Source: Corynebacterium lowii (GTDB lineage: Bacteria > Actinomycetota > Actinomycetes > Mycobacteriales > Mycobacteriaceae). From it: a stretch of 64,000 bases of DNA. The notes under the pieces are model-generated. The model saw only the letters and a list, made by a program, of their open reading frames with translations, made no database searches and was not told where the DNA came from. Location: contig NZ_LKEV01000001.1 of NCBI RefSeq assembly GCF_001412085.1, positions 372,001 through 436,000 on the forward strand, read 5' to 3'. This document shows, piece by piece, positions 9,162 through 17,700 of this stretch; position 1 is the stretch's first letter, and the number at the start of each line of letters is the position of its first letter. A program made the translations under genes and the position numbers.

Positions 9162-9791
9162 ATGGCAGATAATGTTCAAAACGCCCCGGTGCGCATTGGC
9201 ATCGGAGGACCGGTGGGTGCCGGTAAAACGCAACTGGTGGAGCGCATCACCCGCGCCCTGGCCGGGGAACTCTCGATGGCGGCCATCACCAATGACATCT
9301 ACACCATCGAGGACGCCAAGATCCTGGCCCGCAATAGCGTGCTGGACCCCGAGCGCATCGTGGGCATTGAGACCGGCGGTTGCCCGCACACCGCTATCCG
9401 CGAGGACCCCTCCATGAATGAGGCCGCCGTGAGGCAACTCCAAGAGAAGTTCCCGGATCTTGACCTCGTGTTCATCGAATCGGGCGGAGATAACCTCTCG
9501 GCCACGTTCTCCCCGGAGCTGGTGGACTTTTCCATCTACATCATCGACGTAGCCCAGGGGGAGAAGATTCCCCGCAAGGCGGGCCAGGGCATGATTAAAT
9601 CCGATCTTTTCTTGATTAATAAAACGGACCTGGCCCCCTACGTGGGGGCGAACCTGGACGTCATGGTGGCCGATGCCCGCGAGTTCCGCCGCGATAAGCC
9701 CTTCGCGCTCACCAATCTGCGCACCGATGAGGGCCTGGATACGGTGCTGGACTGGATCAGGCATGAGGTGCTCATGCTGGACCTGCGCTAG
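9162..9791 (+). CDS. ureG: Urease accessory GTPase UreG
   Basis: The 209-residue SIMIBI-class GTPase has a P-loop [10 protein letters not shown] (about 18-27), [10 protein letters not shown], the [19 protein letters not shown] metal-binding region with its conserved Cys-Pro-His, [17 protein letters not shown] and the guanine-specificity NKTDLA. It drives GTP-dependent urease maturation. The ATG is preceded by AAGGAG and follows ureF by 12 bases. Confidence 0.97.
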   Translation: MADNVQNAPVRIGIGGPVGAGKTQLVERITRALAGELSMAAITNDIYTIEDAKILARNSVLDPERIVGIETGGCPHTAIREDPSMNEAAVRQLQEKFPDLDLVFIESGGDNLSATFSPELVDFSIYIIDVAQGEKIPRKAGQGMIKSDLFLINKTDLAPYVGANLDVMVADAREFRRDKPFALTNLRTDEGLDTVLDWIRHEVLMLDLR

Positions 9792-9805
9792 GGAGTGGGG
9801 CCGCC

Positions 9806-10663
9806 GTGACGTCGATAAGCCACACCGGAGAGCTGGACCTTGGCGTGGCGCTGCGCCCCGGCGCCGAGGGGCAGCGCAGCGTGGCCACCCGCCAGTACCA
9901 TCGCGGGGCGCTCAGCGTCATGCGGCCACATTACCTGGATGAATCCGGGCAGGTGATGTACACGGTGCTCAACCCCGGTGGTGGCTTCCTGGGCGGCGAT
10001 TCCTACCGCCTGGGCATTGAGGTGGAACAAGGAGCCTCCCTGCTGCTGAGCACCCAATCAGCCACCAAGGTCTACCGCAGCCCCCAAGGCCCCGCCACCC
10101 AGGAGATGAACGTGCGCCTGGCCCGGGGAGCGGTGCTGGAATACGTGCCTGACCAGCTCATCATGTACCGGCAGGGGCGCTACCGCCAGCGCACCACGGT
10201 GGACATGCACCCCGAGTCCAGCCTGCTGCTCACCGACATCGTGACCCCCGGCTGGGCACCCGACGGCTCGGAGTTCGGCTGGGAGGAACTGAGCCTGTGC
10301 ACTGAAGTGCGCTGTAGCGGGCGCAGGCTGGCGGTGGATCACCTGCGCCTGCTGCCCGGCGAGGGGGTGACCGGGCTGGGTTACATGGAGGGCTATACGC
10401 ATGCCGGCACGCTCATGGCTATCGACGCCCACCTGGCCCCTTCTTTTCTCGAAGAGATCGCGGCCCTGGTGCGTGAGGATTCCTCGGGGGCACGCAGCGG
10501 AATCAGCCGCCTGGTGGAGGGGCCGGGGCTGCCAACCGGAATAGTGATTCGCACCCTGGCCCACAGCACCGGGCAGATCCGCGAGCTTCACGCCGCCGTG
10601 AGCGCTTGCTTGCGCGCGCACCTGCGCGGCCAGGGCCCCATAGAGATGAGGAAGTACCAATGA
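9806..10663 (+). CDS. ureD: Urease accessory protein UreD
   Basis: The 285-residue scaffold protein of urease maturation carries the family blocks HYLDESGQVMYTVLNPGGG, LSTQSATKVYRS, LEYVPDQLIMYRQGRYRQRT and LTDIVTPGWAPDG. It binds apo-urease and UreF/UreG. The likely start is GTG 9806. Its TGA overlaps the ATG of the urea transporter gene (ATGA), so uptake and maturation genes are translationally coupled. Confidence 0.93.
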   Translation: MTSISHTGELDLGVALRPGAEGQRSVATRQYHRGALSVMRPHYLDESGQVMYTVLNPGGGFLGGDSYRLGIEVEQGASLLLSTQSATKVYRSPQGPATQEMNVRLARGAVLEYVPDQLIMYRQGRYRQRTTVDMHPESSLLLTDIVTPGWAPDGSEFGWEELSLCTEVRCSGRRLAVDHLRLLPGEGVTGLGYMEGYTHAGTLMAIDAHLAPSFLEEIAALVREDSSGARSGISRLVEGPGLPTGIVIRTLAHSTGQIRELHAAVSACLRAHLRGQGPIEMRKYQ

Positions 10664-11517
10664 GAGCGGTTTTGACTTCCCTGGCGCAGATATACCTGGT
10701 GCCTTCCTGGATGACGGGGCTGGTGATTGCCGTGGCCCTGGCCCTGGTGTCGCCGGTGCTGGCTGCCGGGGCTGTGCTCGGGGCGGCGGTGGGGTGTGGG
10801 TTGGGTTTGTTGTTTCTGCGATGTTCGGCCTGCTCGGCGCGCTTGGCTCAGGTGCGCGAGGGACTGTGGGGCTATAACGGCGCGCTCATCGGGGCGCTGG
10901 TGACCGCCCGCTGCGGGCTGAGTCTGCCCGGCTTGGGGTGGCTGCTGCTGGGGGTGTGCTGCGCGGTGGGTCTGCAATGGTTGCTGGAAGGCGTTGTAGG
11001 AAGGGCTGGTTTGCCGGTGCTCACCGCGCCCTTCTGCGCGGTGGGTATGGTCTATGCCCTGGTGCTGCCGCCTGCCGGTGCTTCTGAGGGCGCCGTCGGC
11101 GGCGTACTCGGCGGCGTGGCCTCCGCCTTCGCCCAGGTGAGCCTGGGCTCCGGGTGGCTTCCCGGCCTGCTCATTCTCCTCGGTCTCGCCCTGGGCTCGT
11201 GGCGCGCCGCCGCCTGGGGGCTTGGTGGGGCGGCGGTCTCGGTGGTCTGCCTGCTCGCTATCCCGCTGGCGGAGTTCCACACCGGGGTGTGGAGTTACTG
11301 CGCCCTGCTGGCGGCCATCGCCGTGGGAGCCACTTTCACCCCTCCCCAGGGGCGCGGTGGTGGGAATCACCGTGTAATCCCCGCCACCGCCGCCGTTGCC
11401 TTGGCCCTGCTCATTCAGGCGGCCATGACCCTGGCGGGCTGGCCGGTGCTCACGTGGCCCTTCGTGCTGGCTACCTGGGTGGTATTGGCTGTGCAAGGAT
11501 TACGGCATGGTCGATGA
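10660..11517 (+). CDS. Urea transporter of the UT family
   Basis: The 285-residue, strongly hydrophobic protein has two related halves. Each holds the urea transporter signature LPxLTxPF-like motif: GLPVLTAPFCAVGM (about 122-135) and GWPVLTWPFVLATW near the C terminus. This is the trimeric channel-like UT (Utp) family, which admits urea by facilitated diffusion. The ATG at 10660 overlaps the ureD stop; a longer in-frame extension inside ureD is unlikely. Its place in the urease operon supports urea as substrate. Confidence 0.9.
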   Translation: MRAVLTSLAQIYLVPSWMTGLVIAVALALVSPVLAAGAVLGAAVGCGLGLLFLRCSACSARLAQVREGLWGYNGALIGALVTARCGLSLPGLGWLLLGVCCAVGLQWLLEGVVGRAGLPVLTAPFCAVGMVYALVLPPAGASEGAVGGVLGGVASAFAQVSLGSGWLPGLLILLGLALGSWRAAAWGLGGAAVSVVCLLAIPLAEFHTGVWSYCALLAAIAVGATFTPPQGRGGGNHRVIPATAAVALALLIQAAMTLAGWPVLTWPFVLATWVVLAVQGLRHGR

Positions 11518-12538
11518 TCTGGGTATGCGGGCCACGCGCTCACGTGCCCGCTATTGGAGCCTGGGGCTGCTCGCGGCGCTATGCGTGGCGGTGGCCCTGG
11601 GGATTGCATTGGGCTCGGTGGTGCTCAGCCCCGAAACCCTCTACACCGTGCTCAGCGGCGGTGGAACCGGGGCGCAGGCCACGATCGTGTGGCAGGTGCG
11701 GCTGCCCAGGGTGCTCCTGGGCCTCGTGGTGGGTGCGGGTCTGGGTGCCTGCGGTGCGGCCCTTCAGGCGATGGTGCGCAATGACCTCGCTGATCCGCAA
11801 CTTTTGGGCATCAACGCGGGTGCCTCCTGCGGTGCAGCGCTGGCGATCTTGCTGGGCTTTGGGGTGGGGTGGATGGAACACGCCCTGCAAGTGATGGCCT
11901 TTCTCGGCGCTCTGGCGGCGGGGTTGGTGGTTTATGCCACCGCGCGCGCCGGGGGTGCTTTAACAGCGCTGCGCCTGGTGCTCTCCGGGGTGGCGGTGGG
12001 TTACGCGCTCTCCGCGCTCACGAGCTTTCTCATCATGGCGGTGGGCAACACCGAGGGCACTCGCTCGGTGATGTTCTGGTTGCTCGGCTCCCTGGGATTG
12101 GCGCAGGGGAACTCGCCGCTGGCGGTGGCCGTGGTGGTCACCCTCGTGGTAGTGGCGCTGCTGACGCTCAACGCCCGCCAACTCGACGCCCTGGCTATCG
12201 GGGATACCACCGCGCACGCCGTGGGCTATTCCCCGCACCGCCTGCGCGCCTGGCTGCTCGTGCTGGTGGCGGCGTGCGTGGGGGTGCTGGTGGCGGCGTC
12301 GGGAAGCATCGGATTCGTGGGGCTGGTGGTGCCGCACCTGGCCCGGCGCGCGGTGGGATCGGCCCATCGTTACGTGGTGCCGATCTCCGCGCTGATGGGG
12401 GCGGTGCTGGTGGTGAGCGCGGACATTCTGGCCCGCATGGTGCTTTCACCCAGGGAGATTCCCGTGGGAGTGATTACCGCGATGATCGGCGCGCCCTTCC
12501 TGTGGAGCGTTATTCGTAAAGGCAGCGCGGCCTACTAG
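11507..12538 (+). CDS. FecCD-type ABC transporter permease
   Basis: The 343-residue polytopic protein belongs to the BtuC/FecCD family. It has RLPRVLLGLVVGAGLGACGAALQAMVRNDLADP near the N terminus, ALTSFLIM, GSIGFVGLVVPHLARR and the C-terminal REIPVGVITAMIGAPFLW. About nine or ten membrane helices are expected, acting as a homodimer. The family carries iron chelates, cobalamin, haem and, in some urease-positive bacteria such as Helicobacter mustelae, nickel and cobalt. The ATG at 11507 overlaps the urea transporter gene by 11 bases, tying it to the urease operon. Confidence 0.93.
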   Translation: MVDDLGMRATRSRARYWSLGLLAALCVAVALGIALGSVVLSPETLYTVLSGGGTGAQATIVWQVRLPRVLLGLVVGAGLGACGAALQAMVRNDLADPQLLGINAGASCGAALAILLGFGVGWMEHALQVMAFLGALAAGLVVYATARAGGALTALRLVLSGVAVGYALSALTSFLIMAVGNTEGTRSVMFWLLGSLGLAQGNSPLAVAVVVTLVVVALLTLNARQLDALAIGDTTAHAVGYSPHRLRAWLLVLVAACVGVLVAASGSIGFVGLVVPHLARRAVGSAHRYVVPISALMGAVLVVSADILARMVLSPREIPVGVITAMIGAPFLWSVIRKGSAAY

Positions 12539-12571
12539 GGCGCGCGGAAAATGGATAGAGGAGGAGAGATG

Positions 12572-13606
12572 ATGGATTTTCTTCGCATAGGGCTTTGCAC
12601 GGTACGACGCCCCGCGCGCACGGTGGTGGCAGTGGGCACCGTGGCGCTGAGCCTGGGTTTGAGTGCCTGCGCCGGGGGCGGGACACAGACGCAGGAGGCC
12701 GCCGAGGCGGGTGGGAACTATCCCGTGACCGTGCATAACTGCGGGCAGGACGTCACCTTTACCGCCCCGCCCAGCAACGCCCTGCTGCTCGATAGCGCCC
12801 CGGTATCCACGCTGAGCGCCCTGGGTGTGCTGGGCAGCGTGAGCGCTCGCGCCGGGGCTTACCCCGAGCAGTACTACACCGCGCAGGAGAACGAGCAACT
12901 GGCCGCCATGAACTCGCTGACCGATCAGGTGGACGGCACCGGCCACATTCAACTTTCCAAGGATGTGGTGCTCGCCCAGGGGGCCGATGCCGTATTCGGG
13001 CACCTGGACAACGTGGATCGGGAATCGCTGGATAAAGCGGGAATCCCGGAGGTGATCGAGCCGATCTTCTGCCACTCCCGCACCACGCCCGCCAGCATGG
13101 AGGACGTGTATGAGCAGGTGAATCTCTACGGCGAGATTTACGGGGTCACGGATAAGTCCGAGCAGGTCAACGAGGGTTTGCGCGAGCGCGTGGCGGCCGC
13201 CACCGAGCGCGCCCAGGCCGATACTCGCCCGGATAAGCCCACCACCGCTGCCGTGCTCTATCCCACCGTGGGCGGGGGAGCCACCTTCGCCTATGGGCAG
13301 CGCTCTATGGCCACGCCTCAGTTGGAGGCCGCGGGCATGAGCAACGTCTTTGGGGATATGGCCGAGCGCGTCGCGGAGATCAACGTGGAAGAACTCATCC
13401 GCCGAGACCCGGACGTGATCGTGCTTCTCCACAGCACCGGTGACCCAGCCCAGGTGGCCGAGGCTCTGAAAGAACTGCCTGGAGCCGATGAACTCAGAGC
13501 CGTGCGCGAGGGCAACGTGATGGTGCAGTTGATGAACTACACCGAACCCGGAACCCCCCTGACCGTGCAGGGCCTGGAAAATATCGTGGAGAGGTTCCAC
13601 CCGTGA
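12572..13606 (+). CDS. ABC transporter substrate-binding lipoprotein
   Basis: The 344-residue lipoprotein has an N-terminal signal with basic residues, a hydrophobic core and the lipobox LSAC (C at about 26). Mature parts match the BtuF/FepB-like class III binding proteins: VTVHNCGQDVTFTAPPSNAL, STLSALGVLGSV, and a C-terminal half with VIVLLHS. The start is set at ATG 12572 (or 12569) because AGGAGG lies at 12559-12564. The ligand is not readable. The operon suggests nickel or a nickel chelate, but a ferric siderophore cannot be excluded. Its stop overlaps the ATPase start (GTGA). Confidence 0.9.
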   Translation: MDFLRIGLCTVRRPARTVVAVGTVALSLGLSACAGGGTQTQEAAEAGGNYPVTVHNCGQDVTFTAPPSNALLLDSAPVSTLSALGVLGSVSARAGAYPEQYYTAQENEQLAAMNSLTDQVDGTGHIQLSKDVVLAQGADAVFGHLDNVDRESLDKAGIPEVIEPIFCHSRTTPASMEDVYEQVNLYGEIYGVTDKSEQVNEGLRERVAAATERAQADTRPDKPTTAAVLYPTVGGGATFAYGQRSMATPQLEAAGMSNVFGDMAERVAEINVEELIRRDPDVIVLLHSTGDPAQVAEALKELPGADELRAVREGNVMVQLMNYTEPGTPLTVQGLENIVERFHP

Positions 13607-14373
13607 TAGCCGCCCAGGGGTTGAGCTTTGCCTACGGTACCGACGCCCCGGTGCTCAGCGACGTCTCCCTGCGTACCCACGACGGCGAGGTGCTGGGCAT
13701 CATCGGCCCCAACGGCAGCGGCAAAAGCACCCTGATAGGCCTGCTTAGCGGCGCGCTTCACCCCACCGGCGGCACCGTGGAGGTAGACGGCGTGCCACTT
13801 ACCGCGCTGCGTCCCAAGGAAAGGGCGCGGGCCATCGCCGTGGTGGCCCAGGAAAGCGAACTAGCCCTGGGGCTCAGCGCCGCCGAGATGGTGCTTTTGG
13901 GCCGCAGCCCCCACCTGCGGGACTTCCAACGCACCGGAGCTATCGACGAAAAGATCGCCGCCACTGCGCTCCACCAGGTAGGGCTCGCGGGCCACGGGCG
14001 ACGTCGCGTAGCCGAACTCTCTGGCGGACAGCGCCAACGAGTATCCATCGCGCGGGCGTTGGCGGCGCGTGCGCCCTATATCCTGCTTGACGAGCCGATT
14101 AACCACCTTGATGTGCGCTATCAGCACGAGGTGATGGCCCTGATTCGGGGATTAGAGGCCACCGTGGTGGTGATTCTGCATGACCTCAACCTGGCGGCCC
14201 GCTACTGCGACCGGCTGGTGCTGCTCGACAAAGGGCGTGTGCGGGCCGAGGGAACGCCGGGGGAGGTGCTTGACCCGGCGTTGGTGGGGGAGGTCTATGG
14301 GCTGGGGGTGCACCGCGTGGAGATGGGGGATACGGTGCAGTTGCTCTTTGAGCCGGGGGAGGGGAGGGAATAA
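13603..14373 (+). CDS. ABC transporter ATP-binding protein (FecE/BtuD type)
   Basis: The 256-residue ATPase has Walker A GPNGSGKST (about 34-42), a Q-loop VVAQESE, the signature LSGGQRQR, Walker B YILLDEP and the switch His in VILHDLN. The usual DEPTNHLD is DEPINHLD, a mild substitution. It powers the preceding permease and binding protein. This is the last gene of the apparent ure-utp-ABC operon, which has overlapping stops and starts nearly throughout. Confidence 0.94.
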   Translation: MIAAQGLSFAYGTDAPVLSDVSLRTHDGEVLGIIGPNGSGKSTLIGLLSGALHPTGGTVEVDGVPLTALRPKERARAIAVVAQESELALGLSAAEMVLLGRSPHLRDFQRTGAIDEKIAATALHQVGLAGHGRRRVAELSGGQRQRVSIARALAARAPYILLDEPINHLDVRYQHEVMALIRGLEATVVVILHDLNLAARYCDRLVLLDKGRVRAEGTPGEVLDPALVGEVYGLGVHRVEMGDTVQLLFEPGEGRE

Positions 14374-14476
14374 AAATAACCCCCAACGCCGGACACCGCT
14401 TTAAGACGGATACCTTAGAGTGCGAGGGGGAATACGCCGTTAGTGTAGCACGTATGTCCTAGGAGATGGGGCAGGA
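14374..14476. other. Intergenic gap between convergent ABC ATPase and antitoxin genes
   Basis: This 103-bp gap separates the + strand ATPase gene from the end of the - strand antitoxin gene. I see no convincing hairpin with a T tract and no start of a PIN-domain toxin on the - strand, where one would be expected after the antitoxin. Confidence 0.5.
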
Positions 14477-14965
14477 TTAAGAATCTTTTTGAATCTCTCT
14501 CCGTACTTGGTGTAGTGCCTCTTTGTAGGTATCGGCTGTGGCGTCGTAGAGACCTGCGGCATATGCCTCAGCGGTCAGGGCGTCAAGCGCTATTCTGCGC
14601 TTCTTCCTAGTGCTCTCTTGATAATCCATCACGTCCTGTAAGAGGAGCTTTCGGTGCCTCCCACCAGAAGAGCGGTGGTACGGTAACTCGCCTTTATCAA
14701 GGAGCTTAATAAGGGTAGGGCGGCTTATGCCCAGGAAATCGGCGGCTTCTTGGGTGGTTATTTGTTGGTCAATCGGGGCTACGGTGACAGCCTTGCCATT
14801 TTCCATGCTCTTGGCGACCATGCTCAGGATGCTAGAGACTTCCGAGGGGAGCGGCATGGTCTCGCCGTCAGAGCTGATTAAGGTGGCTGGTTCGCTAAGG
14901 CTCTCAAGGAACGCGCTGAGTTTTTTCATGCCTGTTAGATCGGTGGGAGGGAGCGTTGTATTCAT
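14477..14965 (-). CDS. Excisionase-family (HTH_17) antitoxin-like protein, orphan
   Basis: The 162-residue protein has a variable N-terminal half and a clear excisionase/MerR-like winged helix-turn-helix (about 69-115: ITTQEAADFLGISRPTLIKLL, then KGELPYHR and GRHRKLLLQDVMDY). A basic/Ala-rich C-terminal helix ends near AAGLYD. This arrangement is typical of actinobacterial antitoxins that precede a PIN-domain (VapC-like) toxin. No toxin gene follows. The start is set at ATG 14965; an ATG at 14929 is possible, and neither has a strong ribosome binding site. It lies at the right edge of the urease module, opposite in strand to its neighbours. Confidence 0.8.
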   Translation of the reverse strand: MNTTLPPTDLTGMKKLSAFLESLSEPATLISSDGETMPLPSEVSSILSMVAKSMENGKAVTVAPIDQQITTQEAADFLGISRPTLIKLLDKGELPYHRSSGGRHRKLLLQDVMDYQESTRKKRRIALDALTAEAYAAGLYDATADTYKEALHQVRREIQKDS

Positions 14966-15061
14966 GCGCTGAAGCCTAGCGTGCAAAAACGAAAAAATCG
15001 CAAGACATGGCCAAGGGCACTGCCTCACCACCAAGACTCCCACTGTTGCCCTATCCGAACC

Positions 15062-15075
15062 TACAATGGCCCCCA
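15062..15075 (+). promoter_or_regulatory. hemL: Candidate -10 for a leaderless hemL transcript
   Basis: TACAAT at 15062-15067 lies 7 bases upstream of the ATG at 15075, the distance expected between a -10 and the first transcribed base. The -35 position is poor. No ribosome binding site precedes this ATG, which would fit a leaderless mRNA, common in actinobacteria. Confidence 0.4.
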
Positions 15076-16409
15076 TGACTGACCTCCACGCCTCTTCTGC
15101 CCACACCGCCGAATCCGCGCGCTGGTTCGAGCGCGCCTCCAATCTCATCCCCGGCGGCGTCAATTCCCCGGTGCGGGCCTTCGGCTCGGTGGGCGGCCAG
15201 GCGCGCTTTATTAAGGAGGCCAAGGGCTCTCGCCTCATCGACGTCGATGGCAATGAGTACGTGGATCTCGTGTGTTCCTGGGGGCCGATGCTCATGGGGA
15301 ACGCCCTGCCCTCCATCGTGCAGGCGGTGCAGGAGGCCGCTACGCACGGGTTGTCCTTCGGCGCGCCGTCGATAGCTGAGGTGGAGTTGGCACAGACCAT
15401 CGTGGAGCGTACCGCCGCCGAGCAGGTGCGCCTGGTGAACTCCGGTACGGAGGCCACGATGTCCGCGGTGCGCCTGGCCCGCGGTTATACGGGCCGGGCA
15501 AAGATCGTGAAGTTTGAGGGCTGCTATCACGGGCACGTCGATGCGCTGCTGGCCTCGGCGGGTTCCGGGGTGGCCACCTTTGGGCTGCCGGATTCTCCGG
15601 GGGTCACGGGAGCCTCGGCGGCCGATACCATCGTGGTTCCTTATAACGATGTGGCAGCGGTGGAGCGGGCCTTTGCCGAGCACCCCGGCGAGATCGCGGC
15701 GATTATTTCGGAGGCCGCGGCGGGGAATATGGGCACGGTGGCCCCGGAGCCGGGTTTTAATGCCAAGCTCAAGGAGATTGCCCACGCCAACGGGGCACTG
15801 TTGATTCTGGACGAGGTGATGACGGGCTTCCGCACCTCCTATAACGGCTGGTATGGCGTGGATCAGGTGGCCGGTGACCTCGTGACCTTTGGCAAGGTGG
15901 TCTCCGGTGGTTTGCCTGCGGCGGCCTTTGGTGGGCGCAGGGACGTGATGGAGCACCTGGCCCCGCTGGGGCCGGTGTATCAGGCGGGCACCCTTTCGGG
16001 GAATCCCGTGGCGGTGGCCGCGGGCCTGGCCTCCCTGCGCGCGGCCACCGAGGAGGTCTATGACGCCGTGGGCTCGCATGCTAACCGCCTGGCTGCGCTG
16101 CTGCACGAGGCCCTGGAACGCGAGGGGGTGGCGCACCATATCCAGCGCGCCGCCACCATGCTTTCGGTGCGTTTTGCCGAGGGCGAGGGCCGCAATTTCC
16201 AGGACATGCAGGCCGCCGATACCTTCCGCTATCCGCCCTTCTTCCACGCGCTTCTCGACGCCGGGGTGTACGCCCCGCCGAGCGTCTTTGAGACGTGGTT
16301 TGTGTCCAGCGCGCTGAGCGACGATGATTTTGAGCGGATCGAGCGCGCCCTGATTCCCGCCGCCAAGGCGGCCGCTGCGGCCACGGAAGCTTCTGGGGCT
16401 ACCGCGTAA
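15075..16409 (+). CDS. hemL: Glutamate-1-semialdehyde 2,1-aminomutase HemL
   Basis: This PLP enzyme converts glutamate-1-semialdehyde to 5-aminolevulinate in the C5 haem pathway. The 444-residue length is usual. Visible signatures are [55 protein letters not shown] and the PLP lysine in [19 protein letters not shown] (about K274). The start MTDLHASS is preferred over ATG 15066, which overlaps a likely -10. hemE and hemY lie on the other side of the urease module. Confidence 0.96.
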   Translation: MTDLHASSAHTAESARWFERASNLIPGGVNSPVRAFGSVGGQARFIKEAKGSRLIDVDGNEYVDLVCSWGPMLMGNALPSIVQAVQEAATHGLSFGAPSIAEVELAQTIVERTAAEQVRLVNSGTEATMSAVRLARGYTGRAKIVKFEGCYHGHVDALLASAGSGVATFGLPDSPGVTGASAADTIVVPYNDVAAVERAFAEHPGEIAAIISEAAAGNMGTVAPEPGFNAKLKEIAHANGALLILDEVMTGFRTSYNGWYGVDQVAGDLVTFGKVVSGGLPAAAFGGRRDVMEHLAPLGPVYQAGTLSGNPVAVAAGLASLRAATEEVYDAVGSHANRLAALLHEALEREGVAHHIQRAATMLSVRFAEGEGRNFQDMQAADTFRYPPFFHALLDAGVYAPPSVFETWFVSSALSDDDFERIERALIPAAKAAAAATEASGATA

Positions 16410-16434
16410 GGCAACCCATAAGAGAAAGCACTCC

Positions 16435-17043
16435 ATGAGCACAACCATCGTTCACCTGGTACGCCACGGCGAGGTATATAACCCCGCCAAGATTCTCTAT
16501 GGCCGTATGCCGGGCTATTACCTTTCCTCGCGCGGCCAGAGCCAGGCGGCGCGCACCGCGCGTTCCTTCGAGGGCCACGATGTGACCTACCTGGCGGCCT
16601 CTCCCTTGGAGCGCGCCCAGGAGACCGCCGCCCCGATCTCCCAGATCACCGGCTGCGAGGTACGCACCGAGGAGGGTGTTCTAGAGGCGGGCAATCGCTT
16701 TGAGGGGCTGCGTGTGAAGGGGCTGCGCTCTCAGTTGTGGAATCCGGTGCGCTGGCCGCTCATGGTCAATCCCACCCTGCCCAGCTGGGGCGAGCACTAC
16801 GACGTGATCTTGGAGCGCATGCGGGCCGCCATTGAGCGCGCCCGAGTAGCCGCCGAGGGCCACGAGGCCATCGTGGTGAGCCATCAGTTGCCCATCGTGA
16901 TGGTGCAGCGCTGGGCGGCGGGCAAGCCCCTGGCCCATAACCCGGCCACGCGACGCTGCGATTTGGCCTCGGTGACCTCCCTCATCTTCCAGGATGAGCA
17001 ACTGGTGGAGCACCGCTATAGCGAGCCCGCGCAGGAGATTTAG
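16435..17043 (+). CDS. Histidine phosphatase (phosphoglycerate mutase-like) family protein
   Basis: The 202-residue protein begins with the catalytic HLVRHGE motif and contains SSRGQSQAARTA, SPLERAQETA and a second catalytic His region in AIVVSHQLPIVM. This is the cofactor-dependent phosphoglycerate mutase/acid phosphatase fold. The substrate cannot be told; a small-molecule phosphatase is more likely than glycolytic mutase given the sequence and the setting. It sits between hemL and resA, an arrangement I recall from other corynebacteria, and overlaps neither (spacing 25 and 2 bases). Confidence 0.88.
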   Translation: MSTTIVHLVRHGEVYNPAKILYGRMPGYYLSSRGQSQAARTARSFEGHDVTYLAASPLERAQETAAPISQITGCEVRTEEGVLEAGNRFEGLRVKGLRSQLWNPVRWPLMVNPTLPSWGEHYDVILERMRAAIERARVAAEGHEAIVVSHQLPIVMVQRWAAGKPLAHNPATRRCDLASVTSLIFQDEQLVEHRYSEPAQEI

Positions 17044-17045
17044 CA

Positions 17046-17696
17046 ATGCCGCAGAGCCGTTTCATGGCGCGCGGTACTGCGCGCATTACCGGGCGCATCA
17101 CTGGCCGCCGCGCCGCGCTGGCGGCGTCGATAGCCCTTGCTCTCACCGCCGCGGGGTGCAGTGCCGATCAGACCGCCGGGCAAAACGCCGTGAGTCAGGG
17201 CGAGGGCTCCTTTTCCTTTTATTCTCCCGGCGGGGCCACGGAGATTTTCTACGAGCAGGCGGAACGCCAGCCGGTGCAGGACTTCTCCGGGGATTCCCTC
17301 ATGGAGGAGGGTACGCAGATTTCCCTTTCCGATTTTGAGGGCAAAGTGGTGGTGCTCAATTCCTGGGGGCAGTGGTGCGCGCCCTGCCGCTCCGAGGTGG
17401 ACGATCTAGAGGAAACCCAGGAGGCCATCGAGCCCCTGGACGCCACGATTCTGGGCATTAACGTGCGCGATTATAACCGCCAGATCGCCCAGGACTTCGT
17501 CAAAGACAACGGCGTGACCTACCCCTCCCTGTATGACCCACCCTTCCGCACCGCCGCCGCCCTCGGCGGGGTACCGGCTAGCGTCGTGCCCACCACCATC
17601 GTGCTCGATCGGGAGCACCGCCCGGCAGCGGTGTTCCTGCGGGCGATCACGGCGGGGGAGCTTATCGACGTCGTGAAGCAGATCGCTCAGGAGTAG
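17046..17696 (+). CDS. resA: ResA-like thiol:disulfide oxidoreductase (lipoprotein)
   Basis: The 216-residue protein has a lipoprotein signal (basic start, hydrophobic core, lipobox AAGC at about residue 38) and a thioredoxin-like domain of the TlpA/ResA type. The active site is WGQWCAPC. The cis-Pro region lies around ASVVPTTIVLD. It should reduce apocytochrome c haem-binding cysteines outside the membrane, using electrons from CcdA encoded next. It starts 2 bases after the phosphatase gene and ends 4 bases before ccdA. Confidence 0.9.
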   Translation: MPQSRFMARGTARITGRITGRRAALAASIALALTAAGCSADQTAGQNAVSQGEGSFSFYSPGGATEIFYEQAERQPVQDFSGDSLMEEGTQISLSDFEGKVVVLNSWGQWCAPCRSEVDDLEETQEAIEPLDATILGINVRDYNRQIAQDFVKDNGVTYPSLYDPPFRTAAALGGVPASVVPTTIVLDREHRPAAVFLRAITAGELIDVVKQIAQE

Positions 17697-17700
17697 CCCG

